Positions 33,219 to 42,334 of a DNA stretch of 64,000 bases are shown piece after piece. The DNA lies in contig NZ_CP072425.1 of NCBI RefSeq assembly GCF_017742995.1, forward strand, positions 2,604,001-2,668,000. Direction: 5' to 3'. The notes under the pieces were generated by a model. It saw only the letters and a list, made by a program, of their open reading frames with translations. It was not told the origin of the DNA and ran no database searches. Origin of the DNA: Pseudoalteromonas viridis (GTDB lineage: Bacteria > Pseudomonadota > Gammaproteobacteria > Enterobacterales > Alteromonadaceae). The translations under genes and the position numbers were made by a program. Numbering within the stretch: position 1 is the stretch's first letter; every line of letters starts with the position of its first letter.

Positions 33219-33650
33219 ATGAGTTTATATAATGTTTTCGATATAGCGGGTTCGGGCATGAGTGCTCAGAATGTTCGCTTGAATACGACCGCCAGTAATA
33301 TTTCAAATGCAAACAGCGTAAGTTCAAGTCAGGACAAGGTATACAGAGCCAGGCATCCAGTTTTTGCTGCGGAATTGAATAAAGCAGCAGCCGCTCAACC
33401 GAACACTATGGGGTCGTCGGTAGGGGTTAAAGTGCTGGGTATCGTGGAAAGTGATAAACCTTTACAGGTCGAATATAACCCCAATCATCCAAGTGCTGAC
33501 AAAGATGGGTATATCTATAAACCGAATGTGAATGTGGTTGAAGAGATGACAAATATGATCTCTGCATCGCGTTCGTACCAAACGAATGTTCAGGTAGCGG
33601 ATGCCGCTAAGCAGATGCTTAGCAAAACCCTGCAACTTGGCCAGCGCTAA
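33219..33650 (+). CDS. flgC: Flagellar basal-body rod protein FlgC
   Basis: FlgC is a proximal rod protein, 143 residues. It carries FDIAGSGMSAQNVRLNTTAS and SNISNANS at the N-terminus, and PNVNVVEEMTNMISASRSYQ at the C-terminus, the paired helices that build rod-type axial proteins. It starts three bases after flgB. Confidence 0.96.
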   Translation: MSLYNVFDIAGSGMSAQNVRLNTTASNISNANSVSSSQDKVYRARHPVFAAELNKAAAAQPNTMGSSVGVKVLGIVESDKPLQVEYNPNHPSADKDGYIYKPNVNVVEEMTNMISASRSYQTNVQVADAAKQMLSKTLQLGQR

Positions 33651-33665
33651 GCGGGAGTATAGCCA

Positions 33666-34343
33666 ATGAGTAACGAAGTCAATTCAGCAACCTCGACCTA
33701 TGTCGATTCATTGCGTTGGCCTGATAAGCAGGTTCCAACAGAAAAGAATGATGAGTTGAAGCAGGAGGATTTCTTTGCGTTATTGACTCAGCAGTTGTCT
33801 TATCAGGATCCGAGTAAACCGGCTGACAACGATCAGATGATTGCACAAATGACAAACTTCACTATGGCTGAGGGTATTTCAGACCTGAATACGAAGTTTG
33901 AAACATTGGCTGATTCTATGACCTCTAATTCTGCATTGCAGGCGTCGACACTCATCGGCAAAAAAGCCTTGCTTGAGTCAGATACGATAGAACATGGCCC
34001 GGACATGCAAGCGCGGGGCTCTATCATTGTGACCGAGCCTGTCGAGAAACTGACGGTCAGTATCCTAAATGACAAGAACGAACTGGTAAGAACGATTGAT
34101 CTTAAAGATCAAAGCCCTGGAGCAGTGCGTTTTGATTGGGATGGCAAGAATAAAGAAGGCGAGATGCTTCCGCCTGGGGATTACACAATAAAGGCTGAAG
34201 GGTCAGTGAATGGCCAGTTTACAGCATTACCAACGGCGACTTTCAGGAATATTGAAAGCGTCAATGTCAATGGTGCTAGCGGCATCGTTATTAACACTAA
34301 AGCAGGTGCCGTGCGGCTGACTGACGTCGCAGAATTGGCCTAA
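33666..34343 (+). CDS. flgD: Flagellar hook capping protein FlgD
   Basis: FlgD is the scaffold cap that directs hook (FlgE) assembly and is lost afterwards. The 225-residue product has the conserved N-terminal segment QEDFFALLTQQLSYQDPSKP and a C-terminal FlgD-Ig/tudor-like domain (VRFDWDGKNKEGEMLPPGDY). The length matches E. coli (231). Confidence 0.96.
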   Translation: MSNEVNSATSTYVDSLRWPDKQVPTEKNDELKQEDFFALLTQQLSYQDPSKPADNDQMIAQMTNFTMAEGISDLNTKFETLADSMTSNSALQASTLIGKKALLESDTIEHGPDMQARGSIIVTEPVEKLTVSILNDKNELVRTIDLKDQSPGAVRFDWDGKNKEGEMLPPGDYTIKAEGSVNGQFTALPTATFRNIESVNVNGASGIVINTKAGAVRLTDVAELA

Positions 34344-34380
34344 ATAAATAGATTTAACCTTAATCGCAAGAGGTGAGAGT

Positions 34381-35736
34381 ATGAGTTTCAATATTGCATT
34401 AACAGGTTTAGCTGCGGCTCAGAAAGATCTGGATACCACAGCTAACAACATTGCCAACGTGAATACGACAGGCTTTAAAGAATCGCGTGCTGAATTTGCA
34501 TCTGTGTATGCATCTTCCGTATTTAGCGCCGGTAAGACAAAAAATGGTGACGGTGTACAAACCACTATGGTTGCGCAGCAATTTCACCAGGGGTCTTTGA
34601 ACTTTACTCAGAACTCGCTGGACTTGGCGATAACCGGTGAAGGCTACTTTGCGATGAGTGAAGAACTAGGGGCGCAGGATTTCACGTACTCTCGTGCAGG
34701 TGCTTTTAAACTCAATAAAGACAACTTTATCGTTGATGCACAGGGCAACTTCTTGCAGGGGTTCCCGGTTGACCCAAGTACAGGTGATACGACATCGGTG
34801 AGTTTGAGTACTTCCTCTGCACTGCAAATTCCAGATGCGTCAGGTTCACCCCGCGCGACAACCAATGTTTACTCGTCATTTAACCTGGATTCAAGAGCTA
34901 CTGCACCAACGCTGCCATTTAACCATACTGAAAGTGCGACCTATAACAGTTCGACTTCCACAACGATTTACGACAGTTTGGGCGAGCCACACATTTTGCA
35001 GCTCTTCTTTGTGAAAAAGGACCCCACAACTGATCCCAATGAGTGGCAAGTTTATGCGACGTTAGACAAAAAGCCTTTTGGTACGACCGGGGATGGCACT
35101 GGTACTCCTATACCCCCTATCACAGAATTTGGCTTTGATTCTAATGGTAACCCAGCGACGACTGGTAACCCACCGGTAGCTGTGACAAGCCCTACATTTG
35201 ACGCGTTTAATATTCCTGGTGGGGCTGGCACAGGCGCAGGCTTGTCTTCATTATTGACTAATGGCGCAACATTCCCCAATGATGTCGCTCTTAACTGGCG
35301 TGATGAGGCAAATACCAAACCACCTACACAGTTCGCGAGTCGCTTTGAGGTTAAAGCGCTTGAGCAGGACGGTGCAACAACGGGTCGACTGGCAGGTATT
35401 GATATCGGCTCTGATGGTAAAATTGTAGCATCCTACAGCAACGGTGATTCGACTTACTTGGGACAGGTGGCGATGGTCCGCTTCTCAAACTCCCAGGGCC
35501 TGCAGCAAGTGGGCAACACCGGATGGAAAAAGAGCTTAACATCGGGTGAGCCGATAGCCGGTGAACCAGGTTCGGGTACATTGGGCACCATCAACTCCTC
35601 TGCTCTGGAGCAGTCGAACGTAAACCTGACGAACGAGCTGGTTGACCTGATCAGCGCACAGCGAAACTTCCAGGCAAACTCTCGGGCACTGGAAGTCAAC
35701 TCAACACTTCAGCAGAACATTCTGCAGATCCGATAA
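34381..35736 (+). CDS. flgE: Flagellar hook protein FlgE
   Basis: FlgE forms the universal joint between rod and filament. The 451-residue protein has the N-terminal axial motif NIALTGLAAAQKDLDTTANN and ANVNTTGFKESR. A central variable, Pro/Gly/Thr-rich surface domain (about 150-320) follows. The C-terminus is ALEQSNVNLTNELVDLISAQ...RNFQANSRALEVN. It is about 50 residues longer than in E. coli because of the central domain. A terminator follows, ending the flgBCDE unit. Confidence 0.96.
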   Translation: MSFNIALTGLAAAQKDLDTTANNIANVNTTGFKESRAEFASVYASSVFSAGKTKNGDGVQTTMVAQQFHQGSLNFTQNSLDLAITGEGYFAMSEELGAQDFTYSRAGAFKLNKDNFIVDAQGNFLQGFPVDPSTGDTTSVSLSTSSALQIPDASGSPRATTNVYSSFNLDSRATAPTLPFNHTESATYNSSTSTTIYDSLGEPHILQLFFVKKDPTTDPNEWQVYATLDKKPFGTTGDGTGTPIPPITEFGFDSNGNPATTGNPPVAVTSPTFDAFNIPGGAGTGAGLSSLLTNGATFPNDVALNWRDEANTKPPTQFASRFEVKALEQDGATTGRLAGIDIGSDGKIVASYSNGDSTYLGQVAMVRFSNSQGLQQVGNTGWKKSLTSGEPIAGEPGSGTLGTINSSALEQSNVNLTNELVDLISAQRNFQANSRALEVNSTLQQNILQIR

Positions 35737-35754
35737 TTTACTTCATCACCTCTC

Positions 35755-35778
35755 AAGGCCGCTTAATGCGGCCTTTTC
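35755..35778 (+). terminator. flgBCDE terminator
   Basis: An 8-bp perfect stem AAGGCCGC-TTAAT-GCGGCCTT is followed by TTTCATTTTC, 18 bases after flgE. Confidence 0.82.
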
Positions 35779-35797
35779 ATTTTCTTGACGATCATCT

Positions 35798-35813
35798 TGG
35801 CACTTATATTGCT
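35798..35813 (+). promoter_or_regulatory. Sigma-54 promoter of flgFGHI
   Basis: TGGCACT-N4-TTGCT has the full -24 consensus and GG-GC spacing of 12. The start point near 35823 gives a 28-base leader to flgF. Confidence 0.87.
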
Positions 35814-35850
35814 TTATTCAGTATAGATTGAACAAGTTTAGGTCGTTCCC

Positions 35851-36615
35851 ATGGATAAAATGCTGTATGTCGCCATGTCAGGCGCCAAGCAAAACCTGGT
35901 TGGTGTCGGGCTGAAAGCAAACAACCTGGCCAACGCCAATACTACCGGTTTTAAAGCCGACTTTGCACAGGCCCGCTCAATGCAGGCGTTTGGTGAAGGG
36001 CTGCCCACGCGTGTATTTGCGATGCAGGAGCGCCCGGGAACCATGATGACGATGGGCGCTGTTACTGAAACCGGTCGGGAACTGGATATTGCAGTGGATG
36101 AAAAGTCCTGGATCAGCGTGGTAGATGCCGCAGGCGAAGAAGCCTATACCAAGGTCGGTACACTGAATATCACCGCAGATGGGGCGCTGGTCACCAGTCA
36201 TGGTCGTCAATTAATTGGCGAAGGTGGACCTATTATACTCCCGCTGCCGATAGAAAAGGTGGTCTTCAGTGACGATGGCTCTATTCAGGTTCGTCCTCAG
36301 GGCGCACCAGCCAATTTTTTAGAAGTGGTTGACCGATTAAAAATTATTAGCGCAGACAATAGCAAACTTGAAAAAGGCAATGATGGTTTGTTCAGGCCAA
36401 GGGAAGAGGCACTCGAGGATGGCGAGTGTGGATTTTGTGAAATTTCCCCAACCGCCAAAGTCATGAGTGGCTATCTGGAAATGTCCAACGTGAATCCGGT
36501 TCACGAGATGGTAGACATGATAAACCTTCAGCGTCAGTTCGAAATGCAGATGAAACTGATGAAAACCGCTGAAGAAATTGATGAGCGACACACTTCGCTC
36601 CTGCGTATCGTTTAA
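35851..36615 (+). CDS. flgF: Flagellar basal-body rod protein FlgF
   Basis: FlgF is a proximal rod protein of 254 residues (E. coli 251). It starts MDKMLYVAMSGAKQ, carries ANNLANANTTGFKADFAQ, and ends with the axial helix NPVHEMVDMINLQRQFEMQM. It is the first gene of the flgFGHI unit. Confidence 0.96.
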   Translation: MDKMLYVAMSGAKQNLVGVGLKANNLANANTTGFKADFAQARSMQAFGEGLPTRVFAMQERPGTMMTMGAVTETGRELDIAVDEKSWISVVDAAGEEAYTKVGTLNITADGALVTSHGRQLIGEGGPIILPLPIEKVVFSDDGSIQVRPQGAPANFLEVVDRLKIISADNSKLEKGNDGLFRPREEALEDGECGFCEISPTAKVMSGYLEMSNVNPVHEMVDMINLQRQFEMQMKLMKTAEEIDERHTSLLRIV

Positions 36616-36631
36616 GAGTGAGGTATAGATT

Positions 36632-37420
36632 ATGAACCCAGCATTATGGATCAGTAAAACCGGCCTAGATGCCCAGCAAACTGATATTTCGGTTATTTCT
36701 AATAACCTGGCGAACGCCAGCACCGTCGGCTATAAGAAAAGTCGCGCGATATTTGAAGATTTACTTTATCAGAACATTAACCAGCCAGGGGGTCGTTCCT
36801 CTCAAGATACCGAGCTTCCGTCAGGCTTGATGTTAGGTGCGGGTGCCAAAGTGGTGGCAAACCAGAAAAACTTCTCGCAAGGCAATATGCTGAGCACAGA
36901 AAACTCACTGGACTGGATGGTTCAGGGGCCTGGCTTTTTTGAAATCCAGATGCCTGATGGCACCATTGCCTACACGCGAAATGGCCAGTTTACCACAGAT
37001 GAAGAAGGTCGAATTGTGACCTCAGGTGCCGGCTTCCCGGTGCAGCCTGAGATGAACGTCCCGGACAATGCTAATTCCATTACCATTTCTCAGGATGGTG
37101 AGGTGTCGGTGAGTATCCAAGGGGAAGCCGCCAATACGGTCATAGGTCAGCTGGTTATCAGTGATTTTATTAACCCGTCGGGTCTGGAACCAATTGGTCA
37201 GAACCTTTACACCGAAACCGCTGTAAGTGGTGCGCCGGTTCAGGGCAACCCGGGCGTTGAAGGTCTGGGCTCAATTGTCCAGGGTGCACTGGAAACATCG
37301 AACGTTAATGTGACAGAAGAGCTGGTCAATCTGATTGAAACACAGCGAGTTTACGAGATGAACTCAAAAGTGATTAAGTCCGTTGACGAGATGCTTAGTT
37401 ACATTAACCAACAGCTTTAA
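36632..37420 (+). CDS. flgG: Flagellar basal-body rod protein FlgG (distal rod)
   Basis: FlgG builds the distal rod. The 262-residue product (E. coli 260) begins MNPALWISKTGLDAQQTDIS and has ANASTVGYKKSRAIFEDLLY, with QGALETSNVNVTEELVNLIE at the C-terminus. The FlgG-specific insertion (YQNINQPGGRSSQDTELPSG) after the first helix is present. Confidence 0.97.
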   Translation: MNPALWISKTGLDAQQTDISVISNNLANASTVGYKKSRAIFEDLLYQNINQPGGRSSQDTELPSGLMLGAGAKVVANQKNFSQGNMLSTENSLDWMVQGPGFFEIQMPDGTIAYTRNGQFTTDEEGRIVTSGAGFPVQPEMNVPDNANSITISQDGEVSVSIQGEAANTVIGQLVISDFINPSGLEPIGQNLYTETAVSGAPVQGNPGVEGLGSIVQGALETSNVNVTEELVNLIETQRVYEMNSKVIKSVDEMLSYINQQL

Positions 37421-37435
37421 ATGATTGGGGGTAGT

Positions 37436-38125
37436 ATGGACAAGTTACGTACACTTGGCCTGGTAGCGGCAGGCTGTATAGCACTGAGTGGTTGTACAAC
37501 AACGCAAAATAAAGATGTTAAGCGGGACGATCCTTACTACGCGCCCATGTACCCGGAAGCGGAAGCTGCACCCGTTGTGCCAACTGGCTCATTATTTAAT
37601 GCGTATGCCAACGATCTGTATTCAGATAAAAAGGCCCTTCGCACCGGCGATATTATTACGGTTGTACTAAGAGAGTCGACCCAGGCGTCAAAAGCGGCAA
37701 ATTCCAAGCTGGATAAAGACAGCGAAGTGGATATCGACCCTATACTTGGGTTAGGTGGGGCGGCAGTCAACTGGGGTAATAAAAGTATTCAGCTGGACGC
37801 CGGGGCTAACTCCTCCTTCCAGGGCGATGCCCAGGCCAACCAGTCGAATAGTTTGATCGGTAATATTTCTGTCAATGTCATGCGGGTTTTACCCAATGGT
37901 AACTTGGTGATCCGAGGCGAAAAGTGGCTGACATTGAACACAGGTGAAGAGTTTATCCGTCTTGAAGGCCTGGTCAGGCCACAAGATGTGAATGCAGATA
38001 ATACGGTGGAATCAAACCGTATAGCGAATGCGCGCATTCAGTACTCAGGTAAAGGCGATACTCAGGAAGTACAAAGTGCAGGCTGGCTGACGAAGTTCTT
38101 TATGAGCGCCATCATGCCGTTTTGA
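37436..38125 (+). CDS. flgH: Flagellar L-ring lipoprotein FlgH
   Basis: FlgH forms the outer-membrane L ring bushing. It has a lipoprotein signal peptide with lipobox LSGC (Cys about residue 20) and the family segments [16 protein letters not shown] and [20 protein letters not shown]. The ATG at 37436 is preferred because GGGGG lies at the right distance; an ATG at 37421 would add five residues. Length 229, as in E. coli (232). Confidence 0.96.
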   Translation: MDKLRTLGLVAAGCIALSGCTTTQNKDVKRDDPYYAPMYPEAEAAPVVPTGSLFNAYANDLYSDKKALRTGDIITVVLRESTQASKAANSKLDKDSEVDIDPILGLGGAAVNWGNKSIQLDAGANSSFQGDAQANQSNSLIGNISVNVMRVLPNGNLVIRGEKWLTLNTGEEFIRLEGLVRPQDVNADNTVESNRIANARIQYSGKGDTQEVQSAGWLTKFFMSAIMPF

Positions 38126-38136
38126 GGAAGCAGATT

Positions 38137-39231
38137 ATGAAATTATTCAACATGTTCGTGCTGGCCATTGCGCTCATCGGCAGCTACTTTGCCCATGCTG
38201 AACGGATTAAAGATGTGACTATGGTCGAGGGCGTGCGCTCAAACCAGCTGGTCGGATATGGCTTGGTGGTTGGTTTACCCGGCACTGGCGAACAAACCCG
38301 TTTTACCGAGCAAAGCTTCAAAGGCATGCTCAACAGCTTTGGTATTACCATGCCCGCCAACCTCAAACCAAAGATTAAAAACGTCGCGGCAGTAGCCGTT
38401 CACGCTGAATTACCAGCGTTTGTAAAGCCTGGTCAAACAATTGACGTAACTGTGTCTTCCATTGGTAGTGCAGGCAGTTTGCGTGGTGGCACCTTATTGC
38501 AGACCTTTCTGAAAGGGGTCGATGGTAATGTATACGCAATTGCGCAAGGTAGCATGATTGTCGGTGGCTTAGGGGCTGAAGGGCTGGACGGCAGCCGAGT
38601 TGTGATCAACACGCCCACCGTTGGACGTATCCCAAATGGTGGTACCGTTGAGCGCGCAGTCAGAAGCCCGTTCACACAGGGAGATCACATTACGTTCAAC
38701 CTGAACCGTCCCGATTTTACAACGGCCAAGCGTCTGGCTGACACCATCAACGATCTGGTCGGGCCGCAAAGTGCACAGGCGATGGATGCAGCGTCGGTAC
38801 GAGTGATCGCACCGCGAGATCCATCTCAGCGTGTCGCTTACTTATCGACTCTGGAAAATCTGGAATTCACACCCGCAGATACCTCCGCGAAGATCATCGT
38901 GAATTCACGTACCGGCACCATAGTCATTGGTAAAGAAGTCAAACTGCAACCTGCGGCCATCACCCACGGTGGCTTAACCGTCACCATTGCCGAGCAAGTG
39001 AATGTGTCTCAGCCGCAGCCTTTGGCTGAAGGTGAGACAGTCGCTACGCGTCAGAGCATTGTCGATGTTAACCAGGATGACTCTCGTGCGTTTGTCTTTG
39101 ACCCTGGCTCCAGTTTGGATGACCTGGTTCGGGCTATCAATGCCGTGGGTGCAGCACCTGGCGACTTGATGGCGATCCTTGAAGCGTTAAAAGAAGCCGG
39201 CGCGATACATGGTCAATTAGTCGTCATTTAA
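38137..39231 (+). CDS. flgI: Flagellar P-ring protein FlgI
   Basis: FlgI forms the periplasmic P ring around the rod. The 364-residue product has a Sec signal peptide ([21 protein letters not shown]). The mature protein begins with [21 protein letters not shown], and [21 protein letters not shown] follows. The ATG at 38137 follows GAGGAAG. It ends the flgFGHI unit. Confidence 0.96.
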   Translation: MKLFNMFVLAIALIGSYFAHAERIKDVTMVEGVRSNQLVGYGLVVGLPGTGEQTRFTEQSFKGMLNSFGITMPANLKPKIKNVAAVAVHAELPAFVKPGQTIDVTVSSIGSAGSLRGGTLLQTFLKGVDGNVYAIAQGSMIVGGLGAEGLDGSRVVINTPTVGRIPNGGTVERAVRSPFTQGDHITFNLNRPDFTTAKRLADTINDLVGPQSAQAMDAASVRVIAPRDPSQRVAYLSTLENLEFTPADTSAKIIVNSRTGTIVIGKEVKLQPAAITHGGLTVTIAEQVNVSQPQPLAEGETVATRQSIVDVNQDDSRAFVFDPGSSLDDLVRAINAVGAAPGDLMAILEALKEAGAIHGQLVVI

Positions 39232-39255
39232 CGCTTCTTTTATAATCAATTAGTT

Positions 39256-39281
39256 AGCCTCATTTTATGGGGCTTTTTTTT
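39256..39281 (+). terminator. flgFGHI terminator
   Basis: A hairpin AGCCTCAT-TTT-ATGGGGCT with one mismatch is followed by eight T residues. The T run overlaps the beginning of the next sigma-54 promoter. Confidence 0.7.
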
Positions 39282-39296
39282 GGCTCAATAATTGCA
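39281..39296 (+). promoter_or_regulatory. Sigma-54 promoter of flgJKL
   Basis: TGGCTCA-N4-TTGCA has GG-GC spacing of 12. The start point near 39306 gives a 28-base leader before flgJ, as before flgF. Confidence 0.85.
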
Positions 39297-39333
39297 TTGT
39301 TATTAGTTATGAATATTGATGTGTTTTTGAGCA

Positions 39334-40317
39334 ATGAAAACTGATCCGACTCGCAACCAAAGTTTCTATGACTTAACCGATTTGAACTCGTTAAGACAAG
39401 ACGCGCTGAAAGGTGCTGGTGATGCCAATGCCTCTGAAGAAGCGTTGCGTAAGGCGGCTCAGCAGTTCGAATCTATTTTCACTCAGATGATGTTATCCAG
39501 TATGCGTAAAGCGAATGAGGTACTGGAAGATAAAGATAGTCCGTTTAATTCCAGCAGCGTCAAGTTTTATCGCGATATGCACGATCAGCAGATGTCTATG
39601 CAACTGTCCAGTGAGGGGAGCTTAGGTCTTGCTGATCTCATTGTGCAGCAGTTATCGCCTAACCGTGATGGGTATATGCCAGGCTCGGTATTGCGCACTG
39701 GTGCCGAGTTGCAAAGTGATCGCATTGCCAACGGTGAGGCGAATCAAGCGAGCGTCGAAAAAGAACGCAAAGCCGAGAAGCAGCCTGAGGTGAAAGAGAG
39801 TGCGCCTGACGACGTGCGATTCGAAGACCCTGAGTCTTTCATTAATCAGCTTTGGGAGCACGCTAAATCTGCCGCTGCCAAGATTGGTTTGAACCCTGCT
39901 GTGATGGTTGCACAGGCTGCACTGGAAACGGGCTGGGGCAAACATATTATTGCGCGTCAGGATGGTGAAAGCAGCTTCAACCTGTTCAACATAAAAGCAG
40001 ACAAGCGCTGGCAAGGCGACAGCGCCAGTAAAATGACACTCGAGTTTGAACAGGGTCTGCCCGTCAAAAAGCAAGCGAACTTCAGAGCGTATGACTCGCT
40101 CAAAGAGAGCATCAATGATTATGTCGATTTCCTGCAAACCAATCCCAGGTATCAGGAGGCCTTAACTAAGACAGACAATCCGGAGCAATATCTGGATGCG
40201 CTGCAGCAGGCCGGTTACGCCACTGATCCAGATTATGCAGAAAAAATTAAACGTGTGTTGGGCAGAGGAGAATTTCAGTCCATGTTGTCAGCGTCAGTGC
40301 ATCAGGGAGTAAACTAA
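39334..40317 (+). CDS. flgJ: Flagellar rod assembly protein/muramidase FlgJ
   Basis: FlgJ caps the growing rod and opens the peptidoglycan. The N-terminal rod-cap domain (about 30-100; AAQQFESIFTQMMLSSMRKA) is joined by a charged linker to a C-terminal glucosaminidase-type domain. The latter contains NPAVMVAQAALETGWGK, with the catalytic Glu, and SSFNLFNIKADKRWQG. Length 327 (E. coli 313). It ends one base before flgK. Confidence 0.96.
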   Translation: MKTDPTRNQSFYDLTDLNSLRQDALKGAGDANASEEALRKAAQQFESIFTQMMLSSMRKANEVLEDKDSPFNSSSVKFYRDMHDQQMSMQLSSEGSLGLADLIVQQLSPNRDGYMPGSVLRTGAELQSDRIANGEANQASVEKERKAEKQPEVKESAPDDVRFEDPESFINQLWEHAKSAAAKIGLNPAVMVAQAALETGWGKHIIARQDGESSFNLFNIKADKRWQGDSASKMTLEFEQGLPVKKQANFRAYDSLKESINDYVDFLQTNPRYQEALTKTDNPEQYLDALQQAGYATDPDYAEKIKRVLGRGEFQSMLSASVHQGVN

Positions 40318-40318
40318 G

Positions 40319-42331
40319 ATGTCATTTAACCTAATGAATATCGGGTCATCAGGGGTCAGAGCCAGCTCTGAGCTCTTGCAAACGACCAGTAAAAACATCG
40401 CAAACCTGAATACCAAAGGCTATGTTCGTGAACGGACTGAACATACCACCATGATTAACAACCAGGTTGGTCGTGGGGAAACCGTACGTTTGCTTAATGA
40501 GTTTGCTCAGAAACAGCTTAACCGGGATCTTTCGAGCCAAGCTTATTACGATCAATTTGTGACGGAAGCCACTCGGGTAGATACTTTATTTGGTGAAGAG
40601 TCAAACAACCTAAATCAGAGCATTAATTCGCTGTTTAACAACATGCAGGAGGCAATGAACTTACCTTCCTCAACGGTGGCGCGCTCGCTGTTTTTGACTG
40701 ATGCGCAGAACTTGATCGATCAGATGGACCGCTTGTCCGGTATTGTGTTTGATCAGAGTAACATCGTAAATGAACAATTGTCGATTTATTCTGATGAGGC
40801 TAATAACCTGATCCAAAAAATCAGTGATATGAACGCTCAGGTTGCAGCACTCAATGGAAACAACAGTGATGGCAGTGGCAGTTCATTGCTGAATCAGCGA
40901 GACCAAGCCATCAGAGATCTTGCCGAGCTGGTGGATATAGAAACCTTAGACGGTGCCAACGGTGAGAAATTGGTTTTTCTGGGCTCAGGTCAGTCTTTGG
41001 TGATGGAAAATGGTAGCTTTAGTCTTTTTTCGATGGATGGAGATCCCGATCCTAACCATAAAACACTAACACTTGACGTCCAAGATGGTTCAGCTGTGGC
41101 GCTTGAGGTGGATCACACTACACTGAGAGGAAAAATTGGCGGCCTGATAGCATTTCGTGATGATATTCTGGTACCAGCGCAAACTCAGCTTGGTCAAATC
41201 GGGCTTTCGCTTGCCGATGCATTTAATCAACAAAACCATTTGGGTATGGATCTTGATGGCAATCTGGGTGGCGATATTTTCACTATGCCAACTGTGGGTG
41301 GTTTTCCCTATGCCAGTAATACCAGTACGGCACAATTAACGGCGACCGTTGAACCCGGTAAAGGCAAAGAAGTGCCCGCTACCGATTTCAGAGTAACTTA
41401 TACCGCGGCAAACACCGTTGAAATTGCGGCTGTAGATAGCAAAGGTAATGTTCTGGGGTCGCCGGTGACAGCAACGGTTAATGCGGGTGTGATCGATTCA
41501 AACTCTGTTGCGCCGGGCGTGGATATGTTCGGCTTACAAATGAACCTGACAGGCACAGCCAATGTCGGGGATAGCTTTCTTGTCAAGCTCAACTCAGGTA
41601 CAGCGGGTAATCTAAAGCTGGCCACAGATCGCCCTGAAAGTCTGGCACTGGCCTCACCTATTCGGACCGAAATAGCGGCCAATAACGTCAGTACGGCGAC
41701 CATTTCAGTCGGCTCCGTTACTAATACGGATCCAGCGACGAGTAATTTTACAGCGGCACCACCGAGCCTCACTAATGGTGCGATTACTCTGACCAAAACG
41801 GCAAACCCCAATGAATATCAGATTGTGGATGGTAATGGTACCAACACCTTTACCATTACGCCGCCGGCAGAAAATATCCTTGCCCAGGCGGGTGGAGCGT
41901 ATGCCAGCTATGGCTTCGACTTCAATATTGAGGGGACACCTTCAACGGGTGATACTTACACTATTGAATTCAATACGGGTGGTTTTGACGATAACCGAAA
42001 TGGCCTGGAGTTAAGCAAACTGCAAAGTGCGGAGTTGGTTCGACAAAATGTCGTTACAACTGCAACAGCAGACAATCTGAAAACGTTCAATGAAGCCTAT
42101 GCCGGTTTGGTCACAGAAATTGGCGTTGTGGCTAACCAGGCTAAAACCAACGGTGCAGCCTATGAAGCATTGGCTGCGCAATCTGAAGCCTGGTACGAAT
42201 CTATGGCTGGCGTAAACCTGGATGAAGAGGCGGCGAATTTGTTACGTTTCCAACAATCTTACTCAGCGGCTGCGCAAGTACTTAGCGCAGCAAGAACTGT
42301 GTTTGACACCTTATTAAGTGCGGCGAGGTAA
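40319..42331 (+). CDS. flgK: Flagellar hook-associated protein FlgK (HAP1)
   Basis: FlgK is the first junction protein between hook and filament. It starts MSFNLMNIGSSGVRASSELL with SKNIANLNTKGYVRE and ends with LDEEAANLLRFQQSYSAAAQ. At 670 residues it is about 120 longer than E. coli FlgK. The extra length lies in the middle (about 340-570) as two Thr/Asn/Ala-rich beta domains with similar starts (AANTVEIAAVD... and NPNEYQIVDGNG...), which look like an internal duplication. Confidence 0.95.
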   Translation: MSFNLMNIGSSGVRASSELLQTTSKNIANLNTKGYVRERTEHTTMINNQVGRGETVRLLNEFAQKQLNRDLSSQAYYDQFVTEATRVDTLFGEESNNLNQSINSLFNNMQEAMNLPSSTVARSLFLTDAQNLIDQMDRLSGIVFDQSNIVNEQLSIYSDEANNLIQKISDMNAQVAALNGNNSDGSGSSLLNQRDQAIRDLAELVDIETLDGANGEKLVFLGSGQSLVMENGSFSLFSMDGDPDPNHKTLTLDVQDGSAVALEVDHTTLRGKIGGLIAFRDDILVPAQTQLGQIGLSLADAFNQQNHLGMDLDGNLGGDIFTMPTVGGFPYASNTSTAQLTATVEPGKGKEVPATDFRVTYTAANTVEIAAVDSKGNVLGSPVTATVNAGVIDSNSVAPGVDMFGLQMNLTGTANVGDSFLVKLNSGTAGNLKLATDRPESLALASPIRTEIAANNVSTATISVGSVTNTDPATSNFTAAPPSLTNGAITLTKTANPNEYQIVDGNGTNTFTITPPAENILAQAGGAYASYGFDFNIEGTPSTGDTYTIEFNTGGFDDNRNGLELSKLQSAELVRQNVVTTATADNLKTFNEAYAGLVTEIGVVANQAKTNGAAYEALAAQSEAWYESMAGVNLDEEAANLLRFQQSYSAAAQVLSAARTVFDTLLSAAR

Positions 42332-42334
42332 TTT

